Below are positions 1-8,389 of a stretch of 12,818 nt of DNA, piece after piece. How positions within the stretch are numbered: the first letter of the stretch is position 1; each line of letters starts with the position of its first letter. The notes under the pieces were generated by a model that saw only the letters and a program-made list of their open reading frames with translations, did not search any database and was not told the DNA's origin. Origin of the DNA: JAHJQQ01 sp964458835 (GTDB lineage: Bacteria > Pseudomonadota > Gammaproteobacteria > Thiohalobacterales > Thiohalobacteraceae). The stretch spans positions 1-12,818 of the forward strand of contig CAYWKV010000075.1 of assembly GCA_964458835.1 (NCBI GenBank), read 5' to 3'. The position numbers were made by a program, and so were the translations under genes.

Positions 1-87
1 GTATTCACCGCGCGTCTTGACGGTACGGCCCGAAGCCATGTCGCCACATCTGGCAGCCACGTCGATAACGGCATCTACACTTGCCGG
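1..87. other. Window edge, no gene recognised
   Basis: This short stretch lies downstream of the diguanylate cyclase gene, which ends at 88 on the minus strand. I see no terminator hairpin with a T tract in it and no open frame with a credible start. Any gene continuing to the left of the window cannot be judged. Confidence 0.5.
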
Positions 88-1269
88 CTATCGGGTTATG
101 GAAAAGTCCCGAACAGCAGCGGGGTGCCCGGCGTTTGTTGTTGACCCGGTCTGCGGGTGACATGGATCTACCCCCGTTTCCCCGGCGCAGACGCGGTTGC
201 GTCCCAGCTCCTTGGCGTGATACAGGTTCTGGTCGGCTTGCGCAAGGTTCTGCCCAAGCGGCCAGTCGCGACGGTATACGTGCACGCCAATACTCACCGT
301 CGGGCGCAGAGATTCGCCATTGCACGCGATGTTCAGCGACTCGATGCGGCCGCGTATCGTATCGGCGACTTTCATGGCGCCTTCCCGCCCGGTGCACGGC
401 AAGGCGATCAGAAACTCCTCGCCGCCCCAGCGGCAGGCGATGTCATCGCCACGCAGGGTTGCTTTGAGAATCCGCGCCACCTCCACAAGGACGTCATCGC
501 CACACCGATGACCATAGGTGTCATTGATCTGCTTGAAACGGTCGAGATCGCACAACAACAAGGCCGCATCGCCGTCGTCCGGTGCCTGGCGCAGGCAGAC
601 CTCTCCGATGCTCTCATACATATAGCGGCGGTTCGGCAGACCGGTCAGGCTGTCGGTGCGCGCTTCCTGGTTGCTGATCTCGTGCAGTTCGTGTATCTGC
701 CGATGGGACTGGTCCCGGGCGTACTCATAGACGCCCGACATGATGACCACCGCCGTGAACGAGGCCAGGAACCGCAAGCTGAAATTCAGGGTATATTCGG
801 TCTGGCGCAGCGGCATGTCCGGGGTCAGCATCACCAGGGCCGTGAACAATGTCAGGCCGGCGATGACCGACAGGCCCCTGACCGTGCCGTACAGGAACAG
901 GATGATCGGCACCGCCGAATAGCACCACAATGGTCCGGTATTGTCGACGCCGCCGCTGCAGACCAGGTAGACGAACACCGCCAGCATGATCAGCACCACG
1001 ACGTCGCCGGCGCGTCGATAATTGCCGCTGTAGCGCAGGAACAGGAAATTGCCCAGCGCTACGCCGGCGCAGGACAGCGTCACGACCGCCAGGATCATGC
1101 GGTCGCTCAACAGGTTGTTGAGACCGAAGAAAAACAGGAACAGGCAGCCGACCGTGCAGAACAGGTTGACCAGGAAGACCTTGCGCCGGATCTCGATATC
1201 GTCCGTGTCAGGCAGTCCGCTGTGGGCGACCCGCCCGATGACATCTCTGACATTCACAGCGGGATTCAT
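88..1269 (-). CDS. Membrane-bound diguanylate cyclase (GGDEF domain)
   Basis: A 393-residue inner-membrane protein predicted to make cyclic di-GMP from two GTP. The N-terminal half has about six hydrophobic segments (roughly residues 31-50, 57-78, 88-105, 113-128, 132-149 and 163-181) and resembles no sensor domain I can name. A short linker leads into a GGDEF domain from about residue 205: TDSLTGLPNRR, then DLDRFKQINDTYGH near 241-254, and the signature GGEEF at 282-286. RGDD at 273-276 sits exactly five residues before GGEEF and fits the RxxD inhibitory site, so product feedback inhibition is expected. The frame stays open upstream to 1566, but the extra 99 residues are unlike this family and overlap the divergent methyltransferase, so I chose the ATG at 1269. 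Its ribosome binding site is weak, so the start is less certain than the function. It is divergent from the methyltransferase gene. Confidence 0.93.
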   Translation of the reverse strand: MNPAVNVRDVIGRVAHSGLPDTDDIEIRRKVFLVNLFCTVGCLFLFFFGLNNLLSDRMILAVVTLSCAGVALGNFLFLRYSGNYRRAGDVVVLIMLAVFVYLVCSGGVDNTGPLWCYSAVPIILFLYGTVRGLSVIAGLTLFTALVMLTPDMPLRQTEYTLNFSLRFLASFTAVVIMSGVYEYARDQSHRQIHELHEISNQEARTDSLTGLPNRRYMYESIGEVCLRQAPDDGDAALLLCDLDRFKQINDTYGHRCGDDVLVEVARILKATLRGDDIACRWGGEEFLIALPCTGREGAMKVADTIRGRIESLNIACNGESLRPTVSIGVHVYRRDWPLGQNLAQADQNLYHAKELGRNRVCAGETGVDPCHPQTGSTTNAGHPAAVRDFSITR

Positions 1270-1505
1270 GCGTGACCGGCCCAGGTTGATCGTTCCAGGA
1301 ATCGACGCCGATAATAGCGGCGCTCCGGCTGCGGCCTTGACCTGACCCCGTGCCGCTCCGGAGAACGCGCCCTTTCCAATACAGCCCCATGCCGCCGACC
1401 CAAGCCTGAGCCAGGGTGGAAGGGTGTAGTGGAGAAAGTTGTGGAGTTCAAGAGGCCGGAATCCGCGAGCCTGCGGCACGGTCACCGGATTAATGGAGTG
1501 ACGGC

Positions 1506-2108
1506 ATGACGGATCTTTTCGAAGAAAAGGCGAAGGATTGGGATGCGAACGAAATGGTCGCGGCACTCGCCGCCGGCATCGGCCGGACCCTCCTCGCGCA
1601 TGTCGAGCTGCACGCGGCCATGCAGGTGATGGATTTCGGCGCGGGCACCGGGCTCATCGCTTCGCAGGTGGCGCCCCATGTCCGCAGGATCACCGCGGTG
1701 GATGTCTCCCGGTCCATGCTGGAACGGCTGCTGGCCAAGCAGGAGCTGGCGGGCAAAGTGGAGATCCGTTGTCAGGACATCATCGAAGAGCCGCTGGGGA
1801 TGCAGTTCGATCTCATCATGAGCGCCATGGCCATGCACCATGTGGAAGACACCGACCGGCTGCTGCGGGCGTTCGCCGAACACCTCAAGAGCGGCGCGCG
1901 CCTTGCCCTGGCGGACCTGGACAAGGAGGACGGCAGTTTCCACCCGGAAGACGCGCAAGGCGTTTTCCATGCCGGCTTCGACCGCGAAGAGTTGAAGGAG
2001 AAGCTCGAGCGCAGCGGCTTGAAGGATGTCCGCTTCGTGACTGCGCATACCGTGCACAAGGAAGGCAGGGACTACTCCGTTTTTCTGGTGCTCGCCACCC
2101 GGGGCTAG
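1506..2108 (+). CDS. Class I SAM-dependent methyltransferase
   Basis: A 200-residue cytoplasmic protein with a Rossmann-type methyltransferase fold. Motif I is VMDFGAGTG at 41-49, which binds S-adenosylmethionine. The acidic residue ending strand 2 is D66 in AVDVS, a further acidic residue is D91, and the motif IV region is FDLIMSAMAMHHVED around 101-115. The layout matches the small UbiE/type 11-type methyltransferases that act on small molecules, and the length is typical for them. The C-terminal part (about 135-200) is rich in charged residues and gives no substrate clue. GGAG at 1495-1498, seven bases before the ATG, supports the start. The gene stands alone, divergent from the diguanylate cyclase, and nothing in the neighbourhood identifies the substrate. 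Confidence 0.9.
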   Translation: MTDLFEEKAKDWDANEMVAALAAGIGRTLLAHVELHAAMQVMDFGAGTGLIASQVAPHVRRITAVDVSRSMLERLLAKQELAGKVEIRCQDIIEEPLGMQFDLIMSAMAMHHVEDTDRLLRAFAEHLKSGARLALADLDKEDGSFHPEDAQGVFHAGFDREELKEKLERSGLKDVRFVTAHTVHKEGRDYSVFLVLATRG

Positions 2109-2522
2109 GCGGCCCGGAGCCGCAGTCGGTGGTGGGCCGCGCCGCAGGCCGCCCAGCGCGCGACCCGATTCCGCTCCGCTTGCCGATGGCGATGTCCGTG
2201 TCCCCGGGCAAATCCGATGCGGTTGCGGCCGAGGCGCCTGGTGTGATGGGTCTCCGCGATGCCGCCCTCGTCGAGCATGACGGCGCTGTCGCCACTCGGG
2301 CAGTCCTTCGTCAGATGGCGAGCGATCCGCACCGGCCGCCGACCCGGCACTCCTTTTCCGGCTGAGCAAACACGCACGGGAGTTCCTCCGGCTGACCGTC
2401 CACGGGCAGGACACCGTCGCCATCAGCCACGCCCCGCCCCTAGTGCCGCAGCCCGTTTGCGACCACCTCAAGAAGATCTTCTCCAAAGCAATCGATCTGA
2501 CCGCCGGCTGGCGGCTTCGTTG
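2109..2522. other. 414-base stretch without an intact gene
   Basis: This lies between the methyltransferase stop and the isocitrate dehydrogenase stop, so the flanking genes converge on it. It holds no complete gene I can support. The right half, from about 2326, contains a plus-strand frame with a coding-like base pattern but no start (listed separately). A minus-strand frame over 2105-2377 also has a high third-position GC, but its translation resembles nothing I know. A short hairpin (CCGCC at 2501-2505, GGCGG at 2510-2514) lies just past the isocitrate dehydrogenase stop and could be a weak terminator, but no T run follows it directly. Confidence 0.5.
2326..2520 (+). pseudogene. Possible gene relic, family unknown
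   Basis: In this plus-strand frame the translation runs without a stop from 2281 to the TAG at 2608-2610. It includes the protein-like stretches FRLSKHAREFLRLTVHGQDT and PVCDHLKKIFSKAIDLT. By hand count over 2341-2520, 49 of 60 third codon positions are G or C against 26 of 60 second positions, the pattern expected of coding DNA in a high-GC genome. There is no in-frame ATG and no ribosome binding site, and the frame runs into the 3' end of the oppositely oriented isocitrate dehydrogenase gene. I read it as a truncated remnant of an unidentified gene, possibly cut when the neighbour arrived. Chance is not excluded. Confidence 0.25.
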
Positions 2523-4754
<2,232 letters not shown>

Positions 4755-5238
4755 GGGGGAACTTCCTGGGATGTGGTGGATGGCGGGCGCGGCCCGGGGC
4801 TGCGCGGATTATATGCGGACGGGGAGGATGGCTCTAGATTCGCGGTCGGAGCGGCGTGGCGCGCGCCAAAACCCCTGCTGGCCACGGAATCCACGGAAAA
4901 ACACCGAAAAAATTGGTTGTAAGAGCCCGGAAACACATCCGCAGGGCTATCGCCCTGAGTTCACGCCTTGATTTCTTTCCGTGTCTTCCCGTGGATTCCG
5001 TGACCACGAAAAATCGGCGTCACTGTCGTCCCGTTCCGGCCGCTGATCCGCCGGTGCCGTATGCCGCTATGCGGGCCGCGTTCAAGGCGCCGTAGACAGG
5101 CGGGTTGGCGTCCATCCCCGCGCCCGCCCCGCTGCCGGGCAGGGGTCCGAAATCGGTTTACAATCTGCCATCGGACGACTACGCTTCGGGCGTCCTCCCC
5201 GCGGCCGTGCGTGACGCGCAGGTCCGTATGCATTCCGT
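4755..5238. promoter_or_regulatory. Divergent intergenic spacer, 484 bases
   Basis: This spacer separates isocitrate dehydrogenase (minus) from the split-barrel gene pair (plus) and must contain both promoters. Its centre is occupied by the 126-bp inverted-repeat element at 4880-5005. TACAAT at 5159-5164 matches the sigma-70 -10 box in five of six positions and lies about 75 bases before the plus-strand start, but I see no convincing -35 box in front of it. No intact gene lies in the spacer. Confidence 0.45.
4880..5005. repeat. 126-bp inverted-repeat element, copy A
   Basis: The outer arms are imperfect inverted repeats of about 33 bases. The left arm starts GGCCACGGAATCCACGG at 4880. The right arm ends CCGTGGATTCCGTGACC at 5005, and about 28 of 33 positions pair. 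The centre holds a perfect small hairpin, CAGGGC-TATC-GCCCTG at 4942-4957. Copy B at 12126-12251 has nearly the same arms, the same total length and an unrelated centre. It lies between divergent promoters, so it could affect expression of either neighbour. It carries no reading frame, so if mobile it would depend on a transposase elsewhere. Confidence 0.85.
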
Positions 5239-5739
5239 ATGACGACCGACACCGATACAGTGCTGCTGGACGCGGCGCGCGCCGCGTTCCTTACCCACCA
5301 CGTCTCCATCCTGGTCGGCTCGTGCGACGCGCGCTGCGCGCCCACGGTCGTGCGCGCCTTCGGCTGCCGGGTGGCGCCGGACCGGCGCTCGGTCACGGTG
5401 TTCCTGGCGGTGGCGCATGCGACGGCGGTGCTCGCGGATCTGCGGGCGGGCGGCGGCATCGCCGCGGTCTTCAGCCGGCCCACGACGCACGAAACGGTGC
5501 AGCTCAAGGGTACCGGCGCACACCTCGATGCGCTCGCCGCGGGGGACCGCGAGCTGATGCGGGACTATGCCCGGAGCTTCGCCGAGGAGATCGGCGTGGT
5601 CGGCTTCGACGCCGGCTTCCGGCGCGCGATCATGGCGGGCGTCGAGGACGAGGCCGTCGCCGTGACCTTCGTCCCCACCGCCGCCTTCGAGCAGACACCC
5701 GGCCCGGCGGCCGGGCAGCCACTGGCCGTGCGGTCATGA
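5239..5739 (+). CDS. Pyridoxamine 5'-phosphate oxidase-like split-barrel protein
   Basis: A 166-residue cytoplasmic protein with the look of the flavin-binding split barrel (PNPOx-like) family: an N-terminal helix, then THHVSILVGSCDARCAPTVV (19-38), a strand with bulky residues at SVTVFLAVAH (51-60), and IAAVFSRPTTHETVQLKG (74-91), the usual last barrel strands. The C-terminal part (about 103-150) is helical and differs from true pyridoxamine-phosphate oxidase, so vitamin B6 synthesis should not be assumed. Relatives bind FMN, F420 or haem, or no cofactor. An in-frame stop at 5212-5214 and no earlier start codon fix the ATG at 5239, although the only upstream AGG (5220-5222) is distant. The stop overlaps the next gene's start in ATGA (5736-5739), so the two are translationally coupled and probably act together. 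Confidence 0.82.
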   Translation: MTTDTDTVLLDAARAAFLTHHVSILVGSCDARCAPTVVRAFGCRVAPDRRSVTVFLAVAHATAVLADLRAGGGIAAVFSRPTTHETVQLKGTGAHLDALAAGDRELMRDYARSFAEEIGVVGFDAGFRRAIMAGVEDEAVAVTFVPTAAFEQTPGPAAGQPLAVRS

Positions 5740-7082
5740 CGCCCGCGCTCGGCGAACTCCGCCACTGCTTCGAGGGCGCCATACCGTCGGTGATCGCGAC
5801 CTGCGCACCGGACGGCACGCCGAACGTCGCCTATCTGTCCCAGGTGCACTATGTCGATGACGCGCACGTCGCCCTGACCTTCCAGTTCTTCAACACCACC
5901 CGCAAGAACATCCTGGCCAATCCGCGCGCCGTGGTGCAGGTCATCGACCCCGGGTCGGCCGCGCATTACCGTCTGCGGCTCGAATATCTGCGCACGGAGA
6001 CGGCCGGCCCGCTGTTCGAGAACATGAAGGCCAAGCTCGCGGGCATCGCCTCGCACACCGGGATGAGCAAGGTGTTCCGGCTGCTGGGCTCGGACGTCTA
6101 TCGGGTTCTCGACATCGAGTGCGTCTTCGGCGAATCTTCCCGCCAGGCGTCGCAGCGCCAGCCGCTGCTGCCCGGTCTGCGTGCCTGCCTCGACAGCCTG
6201 GCCGACTGCGCCGATCTGGCGGCGCTGTTCGATGCGGTACTGCGCGGCCTGGAGCGCCACTGCGGGATCCGCCATGCGATGCTGCTCATGCACGACGCGG
6301 CGCGCGCGCGGCTCTACACCGTCGCCACGCACGGTTATGCCGAGTCCGGCGTCGGTTCGGAGATCGGCATCGGCGAAGGCATCATCGGTGTGGCCGCGCG
6401 CGAGCGCACGCCCATCCGTATCGGCTACGCGGCGCAGGAGTATCTCTACGGCCGGGCCATGCGCGAAGGTTTCGAGAAGGCCGCCGCCGGCGACGCCCTG
6501 GAGACCGCCATCCCGTTCCCGGGGCTGGCGGATTCCGGCAGTCAGCTCGCCGTGCCGATCGTGCGTGGCGAACGGCTGCATGGCGTGCTCTACGTGGAGA
6601 GTCCGGAGCAGCGCCGCTTCACCTACGAGGACGAGGATGCGCTGGTGGTGCTGGCGTCCCAGCTTGCCCTGTTCATCGAACTGCTGGCACACAGCGCCGA
6701 ACAGCATGAAGAGGCGGCCGCCTGCTGTCCGCCGCCGCCCGTCGCCCAGGGCGCGCCGGTCACGGTCCGGCACTTCGCCGCCGATCACAGCGTATTCCTC
6801 GGCAACGACTACCTCATCAAAGGCGTCGCCGGCGCGATCGTATGGAAGCTCGTGCGCGACTACGTCGAGGCCGGGCGCAGCGAATTCACCAACCGCGAAC
6901 TGCGCCTCGACCCGTCCCTGAGGCTCCCCGACGTCAGCGACAACCTGGAGGCGCGACTGATCCTCCTGCAGCGCCGCCTCGCCGAGCGCTGTGGCTTTCT
7001 CGCCATCGAGAAGACCGGCCGCGGCCGCTTCCGCCTGAACGTCGGCCGGCCCCTGCAGCTCGCCGAGGTGGGGGTGCGTTGA
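5736..7082 (+). CDS. Split-barrel / GAF / winged-helix-like sensor protein
   Basis: A 448-residue cytoplasmic protein with three parts. Residues 1-130 form a second PNPOx-like split barrel (AIPSVIATCAPDGTPNVAYL at 15-34, then FFNTTRKNILANPRAVVQVI at 51-70). Residues about 147-318 form a GAF domain (helix LADLFDAV-like start, GIGEGIIGVAARERTPIRI at 211-229, SQLAVPIVRGERLHGVLYVES at 269-289). Residues about 345-438, set off by a Pro-rich linker, look like a winged-helix domain (NDYLIKGVAGAIVWKLVRDY, SEFTNRELRLDP, then EKTGRGRFRLNV). Together this suggests a ligand or redox sensor that reads a small molecule or flavin and binds DNA or a partner. The start overlaps the previous stop by four bases. 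A REP doublet follows and may end the transcript. Domain boundaries are by eye, and the last domain is the least certain. Confidence 0.82.
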   Translation: MTPALGELRHCFEGAIPSVIATCAPDGTPNVAYLSQVHYVDDAHVALTFQFFNTTRKNILANPRAVVQVIDPGSAAHYRLRLEYLRTETAGPLFENMKAKLAGIASHTGMSKVFRLLGSDVYRVLDIECVFGESSRQASQRQPLLPGLRACLDSLADCADLAALFDAVLRGLERHCGIRHAMLLMHDAARARLYTVATHGYAESGVGSEIGIGEGIIGVAARERTPIRIGYAAQEYLYGRAMREGFEKAAAGDALETAIPFPGLADSGSQLAVPIVRGERLHGVLYVESPEQRRFTYEDEDALVVLASQLALFIELLAHSAEQHEEAAACCPPPPVAQGAPVTVRHFAADHSVFLGNDYLIKGVAGAIVWKLVRDYVEAGRSEFTNRELRLDPSLRLPDVSDNLEARLILLQRRLAERCGFLAIEKTGRGRFRLNVGRPLQLAEVGVR

Positions 7083-7149
7083 GGCGAATCGCAGGGCAGA
7101 TTTTGTAGGAGCGGGCTTTGCCCGCGAACCGGTCTACACAGGGCCGTTC

Positions 7150-7159
7150 NNNNNNNNNN
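7150..7159. other. Assembly gap, ten N
   Basis: Ten unknown bases lie inside the REP doublet. Flanking hairpins and the C tract probably stopped assembly here. Ten N may be a placeholder, so the real distance between the two convergent genes is not known. Confidence 0.95.
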
Positions 7160-7189
7160 CCCCTTCCCCGCCCCTTGTGCGGTCCGGCG

Positions 7190-7206
7190 CCCCCCCCCCC
7201 CCCCCC
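7190..7206 (+). repeat. Homopolymer tract of 17 C
   Basis: Seventeen consecutive C follow CCGG and precede GCTCCTACAAA. The tract sits where the second REP hairpin should be, so it may be a sequencing or gap-closing artefact rather than real DNA. Confidence 0.7.
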
Positions 7207-7298
7207 GCTCCTACAAATGTCATATATTGCGGCAAGCTCAATACGTGGGATTGTCGGGTTCCCCGCGCTCGCGCCCGCCTGCCTGCGGGGCATCCGGC

Positions 7299-8297
7299 TC
7301 AGGCGATATGCAGGTGTGTCCCGGTGGACGACGCATCGTGCGCCATCAGTCCGCGCGCGGCCTTCACGATCGCGCCCGCCTGCGGCACGGCCGCCTGCTC
7401 CAGTGCCCAGGACGCGGCGCTGGGCGCGTCCGGACCGGTAACGCGCACCACGGGCGCGCGCAGGGCGTCGAAGGCCCGCGTCGCGGCGAGCGCGGCGATC
7501 TCGGCGGCGAGGCCGCACAGCCCGCTGGCCTCGTGCACGACGATCAGCCGTCCGGTCTTGCGCACGGAGCGGAGCAGCGTCGCCTCGTCCAGGGGCTTGA
7601 GGCTGCGCAGATCGATCACCTCGGCGGATATGTTCTGTGCGTGCAGTGCTTCCGCCGCCTGCAGGCAGACGGCCACCGTCTTCGCGTAGCTCACCAGGGT
7701 CACGTCCGCTCCCGCGCGACGCACCGCGGCCTGGCCGAGCGGCACCACGTGCCCGGGGTCCTCGGGCACCTCGCCTGCCTGGTGCAGCAGCGCCATGTCG
7801 GTGAAGAACAGCGTCGGGTTGGGGTCGCGGATGGCCGCTTTGAGCAGGCCCTTGAAGTCCGCCGGCTCGGCCGGCATCAGCACGTGCAGCCCGGGCGCGT
7901 GCACGAACACGGCCTCCAGGTTGTGGTTGTGCTGCGCGCCCACGCACCAGCCGCTGCCGGTCATGGCCAGCGTCACCAGCGGGAACTCGAACTGGCCTCC
8001 GGAGAGATAGCGCAGCTTGCCGGCGCTGTTGACCAGCGCGTCCATGGCGTAGGTGAGGAACGGTGCGAACAGCAGGTCGATCACCGGCCGCAGCCCGCCG
8101 GCGGCGGCGCCGACCGCGGTGCCGGCGATGACGGCCTCGGCCAGCGGCGTGTTGCGCACGCGATCGGCGCCGAAATCGCGCACCAGGTCCGGGTGCTTGG
8201 TCGCCACACCCTCGCCCATGAATAGCACACGCGGGTCGCGCTGCATCTCTTCACGCAAGGCCAGGTGCATGGCATCGGCGGCGGTCATGTGGATCAT
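7299..8297 (-). CDS. 2-oxoacid dehydrogenase E1 component, beta subunit
   Basis: A 332-residue cytoplasmic subunit of a thiamine-diphosphate 2-oxoacid or acetoin dehydrogenase. It is the transketolase-like pyrimidine domain (about 4-180) plus the C-terminal domain (about 195-315). Recognisable signatures are VLFMGEGVA (24-32), RVRNTPLAEAVIAGTAVGAA (46-65), in which E54 is the expected cofactor-activating glutamate, GAQHNHNLEA (120-129), HAPGLHVLMPAEPADFKGLL (133-152) and VIDLRSLKPLD (227-237). N49 replaces the aspartate usual before TPLAE. Length fits PdhB, AcoB and BkdA2, and I cannot choose between pyruvate, acetoin and branched-chain substrates. The start at MIHMTAAD is set by AGGAG (8307-8311), nine bases upstream. 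It follows E1 alpha by 92 bases on the same strand and is the last gene of the cluster. No E2 or E3 gene follows. Confidence 0.93.
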   Translation of the reverse strand: MIHMTAADAMHLALREEMQRDPRVLFMGEGVATKHPDLVRDFGADRVRNTPLAEAVIAGTAVGAAAGGLRPVIDLLFAPFLTYAMDALVNSAGKLRYLSGGQFEFPLVTLAMTGSGWCVGAQHNHNLEAVFVHAPGLHVLMPAEPADFKGLLKAAIRDPNPTLFFTDMALLHQAGEVPEDPGHVVPLGQAAVRRAGADVTLVSYAKTVAVCLQAAEALHAQNISAEVIDLRSLKPLDEATLLRSVRKTGRLIVVHEASGLCGLAAEIAALAATRAFDALRAPVVRVTGPDAPSAASWALEQAAVPQAGAIVKAARGLMAHDASSTGTHLHIA

Positions 8298-8306
8298 GTC
8301 TGAGTT

Positions 8307-8311
8307 CTCCT
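8307..8311 (-). promoter_or_regulatory. Ribosome binding site of E1 beta
   Basis: AGGAG on the minus strand, nine bases before the ATG at 8297. It decides the start: the frame stays open far upstream into the E1 alpha gene, and a second in-frame ATG lies three codons further in. Confidence 0.8.
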
Positions 8312-8356
8312 GTCTGTGGTCCGATCGCGTTCCCAACGGTGAGAGGTTCCGTGGAC

Positions 8357-8382
8357 TGGGGTGAGCGCAGCGAATCCCAACC
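8357..8382. repeat. Short palindromic intergenic sequence
   Basis: In the spacer between the two E1 genes, TGGGGT at 8357 can pair with ATCCCA ending at 8380, enclosing GAGCGCAGCGA. The wording (GGTGAGCGCAGCGAATCCCA) resembles a dispersed intergenic repeat I have seen in gammaproteobacterial genomes. With only one copy here I cannot prove repetition. As a transcribed hairpin it could alter the alpha to beta mRNA ratio. Confidence 0.35.
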
Positions 8383-8389
8383 TGCGGTA

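Larger units (their letters stand above)
7102..7217. repeat. REP doublet (two inverted REP sequences)
   Basis: The left copy begins TTTGTAGGAGCGGGC at 7102 and folds into a perfect hairpin (GCGGGC 7111-7116, loop TTT, GCCCGC 7120-7125), the classic REP form seen in Pseudomonas and other gammaproteobacteria. The right copy is its inverse, CGCTCCTACAAA at 7206-7217. The pair sits between convergent genes, the usual place for such elements, and could serve both as a terminator and mRNA stabiliser. The inside is damaged by a run of N and a C tract, so its true length is unknown. Confidence 0.85.

Noticed and set aside
157..1275. Long plus-strand open frame opposite the diguanylate cyclase
   Set aside because: Its translation is rich in Gln, Arg and His and low in complexity, and the opposite strand carries a complete GGDEF protein. 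It is an antisense shadow.
1423..1451. Possible sigma-70 promoter for the diguanylate cyclase (TTGAAC, 17 bases, TACACC on the minus strand)
   Set aside because: The matches are four of six and three of six, which is no better than expected by chance in a spacer of this size.
2105..2377. Minus-strand frame of 90 codons in the gene-poor stretch
   Set aside because: Third-position GC is high, but the protein is Arg/His-rich, has no ribosome binding site and resembles nothing known. It overlaps the end of the methyltransferase gene. I keep it only as a note in the region entry.
4880..5005. CRISPR array or short direct-repeat array
   Set aside because: The repeated CCACGGA units are inverted, only two per element, with no regularly spaced direct repeats and no cas genes in the window.
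5061..5735. Upstream extension of the split-barrel/GAF protein by 225 codons
   Set aside because: The extension is Arg/Pro/Gly-rich and overlaps the whole preceding split-barrel gene in another frame. The ATGA overlap start at 5736 gives a normal domain start.
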